Source: an uncultured Oscillospiraceae bacterium
Lineage (GTDB): Bacteria; Bacillota; Clostridia; Oscillospirales; Acutalibacteraceae
NCBI GenBank assembly: GCA_900552265.1
Contig: URZE01000008.1
Coordinates: 1-63,284, forward strand
Direction: 5' to 3'
Length of the DNA: 63,284 nucleotides
Part shown: positions 62,948 through 63,284 of the stretch, in pieces
Layout of the letters: each line of letters begins with the position of its first letter
Numbering within the stretch: the stretch's first letter is position 1
The notes under the pieces: model-generated
What the model was told of the DNA's origin: nothing
The model's database searches: none
The model's input: only the letters and a program-made list of their open reading frames with translations
Made by a program: the position numbers and the translations under genes

Positions 62948-63284
62948 TTAGTTTCTTCTTAACCAACCAAACCACCCTAACGATTCTTGTTTCTTTGGTT
63001 CTTCTGCTGCATATGATATACCCGAAAATAGATTAATTCCATTTTTTCTTATTCCATTATGTAATCCCTTAGCTGCTCCTGAAACTTCATTTACTACACT
63101 CTCGACTGTGCCATGTGGCTTATTGTTACCGTCTTTAGGTTCATTTTCAGGTTCATTTAACAAATTATTTGAGCCCACCAGTGCACTAAGTTTACCCGTT
63201 GCACCACTGATATTAGCTAATGCTTGATTTAAATGACTTGCGCACGAATCTTCTTGACCAGGGTTCGTCATTTGACTGATATTA
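62948..63284 (-). CDS. unknown protein, 5' end beyond the window (partial)
   Basis: I do not recognise this gene. The visible 107 residues from the first in-frame ATG (63271) have no ribosome binding site in front, and the frame stays open to the window edge, so the true start is probably outside. The product is hydrophilic and Asn/Gly/Glu-rich (SNNLLNEPENEPKDGNNKP), with a helical ASHLNQALANISGATGKLSAL part, and ends ESLGWFGWLRRN, an aromatic and basic tail. A terminator follows its stop. Confidence 0.5.
   Translation of the reverse strand, partial: NISQMTNPGQEDSCASHLNQALANISGATGKLSALVGSNNLLNEPENEPKDGNNKPHGTVESVVNEVSGAAKGLHNGIRKNGINLFSGISYAAEEPKKQESLGWFGWLRRN

Overview
The window reads as chromosomal DNA of an AT-rich, Gram-positive, endospore-forming Clostridia-type bacterium. 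Evidence: a complete GerA/GerB/GerC germinant receptor operon, a SpoIID-domain protein, the CdaA/CdaR pair, Firmicutes-type nucleoside genes (pdp, deoB, BMP-type ABC transporter), the MEP isoprenoid pathway, strong Shine-Dalgarno sites of the AGGAGG type, many TTG/GTG starts and TTGACA/TATAAT promoters with 17-bp spacers. A low-GC host-associated Oscillospirales-like lineage would fit, but species cannot be fixed from this sequence. No mobile element, prophage or CRISPR array was seen.

Layout. 1-540: 3' end of a 23S rRNA, a terminator and tRNA-Lys(CUU), with no 5S gene between them. 556-4877 (minus): holA, comEC, a phosphoribosyltransferase and a HIT hydrolase. 5033-6230: azlCD amino-acid exporter. 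6330-22100: a long plus-strand run with a type IIA topoisomerase pair (parE, parC), then a deoxynucleoside salvage block (deoB, a YczE-type membrane protein, deoD, a BMP-family binding protein, ABC ATPase, two permeases, deoC, pdp) and ligA. 22123-23998 (minus): a coiled-coil protein, rsmD and a cyclophilin lipoprotein. 24221-28558: a Cys-rich small protein and the ger operon. 28594-40224 (minus): aspartate kinase, a class A PBP, a SpoIID/peptidoglycan-binding protein, an unknown protein and a 2010-residue repeat-rich surface protein. 40396-49896: an M14 peptidase, an unknown exported protein, fumC, malic enzyme, an arginine deiminase with a signal peptide, a phosphohexomutase and an unusual Clp-like AAA+ protein. 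50011-62794: housekeeping genes (ispE, metG, tatD, ispF, a cysteine-desulfurase-like enzyme, cdaA-cdaR, nusB, xseAB, ispA, dxs), with a 44-residue Asn/Thr-rich gene on the minus strand after ispE. The right edge holds the 3' part of a minus-strand gene of unknown function.

How the genes work together. The deo/pdp/deoD/BMP-ABC block would import nucleosides, split them, isomerise (deoxy)ribose-1-phosphate and cleave deoxyribose-5-phosphate to acetaldehyde and glyceraldehyde-3-phosphate. FumC plus malic enzyme link fumarate to pyruvate. IspE, IspF, Dxs and IspA are four steps of isoprenoid synthesis. CdaA/CdaR make and control c-di-AMP. PBP, the SpoIID-domain protein and the giant anchored protein form an envelope-oriented stretch.

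Most notable points: (1) an arginine deiminase with intact catalytic motifs but an N-terminal export signal, alone without arcB/arcC; (2) a ClpC/ClpA-like AAA+ protein with a hydrophobic N-terminus instead of the Clp-N domain, no M-domain, an intact first ATPase ring and a second ring that has lost the Walker B glutamate, arginine finger and sensor-2 arginine while keeping Walker A and a possible ClpP-docking LGF; (3) the giant repeat surface protein; (4) a ComEC whose metallo-beta-lactamase domain has lost its metal ligands; (5) a very small Asn/Thr-rich gene with a perfect ribosome binding site.
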